Shown here piece by piece: positions 62,061 through 64,000 of a stretch of 64,000 bases of DNA. A model generated the notes under the pieces. That model ran no database searches, was not told the origin of the DNA, and was given only the letters and a program-made list of their open reading frames with translations. Positions within the stretch are counted from its first letter, which is position 1. The number at the start of each line of letters is the position of its first letter. Location: the NCBI RefSeq assembly GCF_037975245.1, contig NC_092576.1, positions 32,404,611-32,468,610 on the forward strand, in the 5' to 3' direction. Position numbers and translations under genes: made by a program. Source of the stretch: Apostichopus japonicus. Lineage: Eukaryota; Echinodermata; Holothuroidea; Aspidochirotida; Stichopodidae.

Positions 62061-64000
62061 ATCTACCTAGTAACCATAGCATGCCTATAGTATGTTTCAA
62101 CCATGTACACCTACCTAGTAACCATACCATGCCTAAAGTATGTTTCAACCATGTACATCTACCTAGTAACCATAGTATGCCTATAGTATGTTTCAGCCAT
62201 GTAAAGCTATCTAGTAACCATAATATGCCTAAAGTATGTTTCAGCCATCTAGTAACCATAATATGCCTAAAGTATGTTTCAACCATTTACAGCTACCTAG
62301 TAACCATAATATGCCTATATTATGTTTTATCTATGTACAGCTACCTAGTAACCATAATATGCCTAAAGTATGTTTCAACTATGTTCAGTTACCCAGTAAC
62401 CATAGCATGCCTACAGTATGTTTCAACTATGTACAGCTACCTAGTAACAATATAGCATGCCTATAGTATGTGTCAACCATGTACATCTACCTAGTAACCA
62501 TTGCATGTATACAGTATGTTTTAACCATGTACATCTACCTAGTAACCGAAGCATCCCTAAAGTATGTTTCAACCATGTACAGCTACCTAGTAAGCATAGC
62601 ATGAATATAGTATGTCTCAACCATGTACATCTACCTAGTAACCAGAGTATGCTGAAAGTATGTTTCAACCATGTACACCTACCTAGTAACCATAGCATGC
62701 CTAAAGTATGTTTCAACCATGTACATCTATCTAGTAACCATAGCATGCCTGTAAAATGTTACAGCCATGTAAAGCTACCTAGTAACCATAATATACCTAA
62801 AGTATGTTTCAACCATTTACAGCTACCAAGTAACCATAGCATCCCTATAGTATGTTTTAACCATGTACATCTACCTAGTAACCATAGCATGGCCATTGTA
62901 GGTCTCAACTATGTACAGCTACCTAGTAACCATAGCATGCCTTTAGTATATCTCAAATATGTACAGCTATACCTAGTAACCATAGCATGTATACAATATG
63001 TTTCAACTATGTACAGCTACCTAGTAACCATAGCATGCCTACAGTATGTCTCAACTATGTACAGCTACCTAGTAACCATAGCATGCTTTTAGTATGTTTT
63101 AACTATGTACAGCTACCTAGTAACCAGAGCATGCCTTTAGTATGTCTCAACTATGTACAGCTACCTAGTAACCATAGCATGTATACAGTATGTTTCAACT
63201 ATGTACAGCTACCTAGTAACCATTGCATGCCCACAGTATGTCTCAACTATGTACAGCTACCTAGTAACCGTAGCATGCCTTAAGTATGTTTCAACCATTT
63301 ACATCTACCTAGTAACCATAGCATTCCTAGAGTATGTTTCAACAATGTACAGCTACCAAGTAACAATATCATGCCTATAGTATGTTTCAACCATGTAAAG
63401 TTACCTAGTAACCATAATATGCCTAAAGTATTTTTCAACAATGTAGGGCAAACTAGTAACCATATAATGTCTACAGTATGTCTCAACCATGTACATCTAC
63501 CTAGTAACCATAGCATGCCTAAAGTATGTTTCAAGCATGTACAGCTACCTACTAACCATAGCATGTATACAATATGTTTCAACTATGTACAGCTACCTAG
63601 TAACCATAGCATGGCCATTGTTGGTCTCAACTATGTACAGCTACCTAGTAACCATAGCATGCCTTTAGTATATATCTCAAATATGTACAGCTATACCTAG
63701 TAACCATAGCATGTATACAATATGTTTCAACTATGTACAGCTACCTAGTAACCATAGCATGCCTACAGTATGTCTCAACTATGTACAGCTACCTAGTAAC
63801 CATAGCATGCCTTTAGTATATCTCAAATATGTACAGCTATACCTAGTAACCATACCATGTATACAATATGTTTCAACTATGTACAGCTACCTAGTAGCCA
63901 TAGCATGCCTTCAGTATGTCTCAACTATGTACAGCTACCTAGTAACCATAGCATGCTTTTAGTATGTTTTAACTATCTACAGCTACCTAGTAACCATAGC

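Larger units (their letters stand above)
45770..64000. repeat. 48-bp satellite array, about 370 copies, runs off the window
   Basis: The unit contains gtttcaaccatgtacagcta, cctagtaaccatagcatgcc and a variable tail (tatagtat, taaagtat, tacagtat or tttagtat). The alternative gcatgtatacagtat has the same length. Because 48 equals 16 codons, one + frame is open in every unit with the 16-residue period MPIVCFNHVHLPSNHS. A second + frame is open wherever the tail is not tatag (period VSTMYSYLVTIACLQY), and one minus frame gives LKHTIGMLWLLGRCTW. The third + frame has TAG in each unit. Frames end at units with small indels, which also move the open frame. I see no promoter, splice pattern or signal peptide that would make these genes. 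Confidence 0.95.

Noticed and set aside
45817-63962. Many open frames of 60-216 codons in the 48-bp array, both strands
   Set aside because: All follow from a unit length of 16 codons lacking stops in those frames. They end at unit indels, overlap each other and have no start context, splice or domain evidence.
45770-64000. CRISPR-like array
   Set aside because: There are no unique spacers between the repeats, the unit is contiguous, and the context is a eukaryotic satellite.

Overview
The window is AT-rich metazoan nuclear DNA dominated by repeats. It has no bacterial-type operons, no rRNA cluster and no recognisable complete protein-coding gene. The mix of hAT- and Harbinger-type TIR elements, a tRNA-derived SINE, CR1/L2-group LINEs, a decayed Ty3/Gypsy copy and long satellite arrays suggests an invertebrate animal. 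A marine deuterostome such as an echinoderm would fit, but nothing here proves the taxon.

Layout. 1-8.4 kb: two non-autonomous DNA transposons with target duplications, hAT-like at 1076-2734 and Harbinger-like at 4653-7419. They share an internal module of about 1 kb, and the second carries a tRNA-derived SINE. 8.9-10 kb: a divergent tandem repeat of about 290 bp. 11.0-13.8 kb: a hAT-like element filled with a tandem repeat rich in AGGTCA half-sites. 14-21.3 kb: the only gene-like stretch. Four short exons on the + strand (16095-16153, 17715-17762, 20751-20776, 21196-21319) keep one frame across three junctions and end in an acidic Ser/Glu/Gly tail. 21.3-26.9 kb: AT-rich DNA in which I see no gene. 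27.0-33.9 kb: a 6.9-kb foldback-type element. Its inverted arms are built of 178-bp tandem subrepeats, and an 11-bp direct repeat flanks it. 34.8-35.5 kb: a Gypsy integrase remnant. 37.6-40.7 kb: a decayed LINE on the minus strand with PHD-like finger, endonuclease and reverse transcriptase parts. 41-42.9 kb: fragments of dispersed repeats.

42.9-45.4 kb is a 98-bp satellite interrupted by a hAT-like MITE, which itself holds a SINE fragment, and by a GC-rich insert of about 418 bp. From about 45.8 kb to the window end there are roughly 370 copies of a related 48-bp satellite with higher-order blocks (offsets 1,816-1,817 and 4,189 bp) and one 5'-truncated LINE. Because 48 is a multiple of three, this array yields many apparent open frames on both strands. 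I treat them as by-products of the period, not as genes.

The most notable items are the foldback-type element, the 48-bp array with its paralogous empty site for the LINE, the clustered DR4/DR5 nuclear-receptor-like half-sites, the module shared by two unrelated transposons, the GC-rich insert and the phase-consistent spliced gene fragment.
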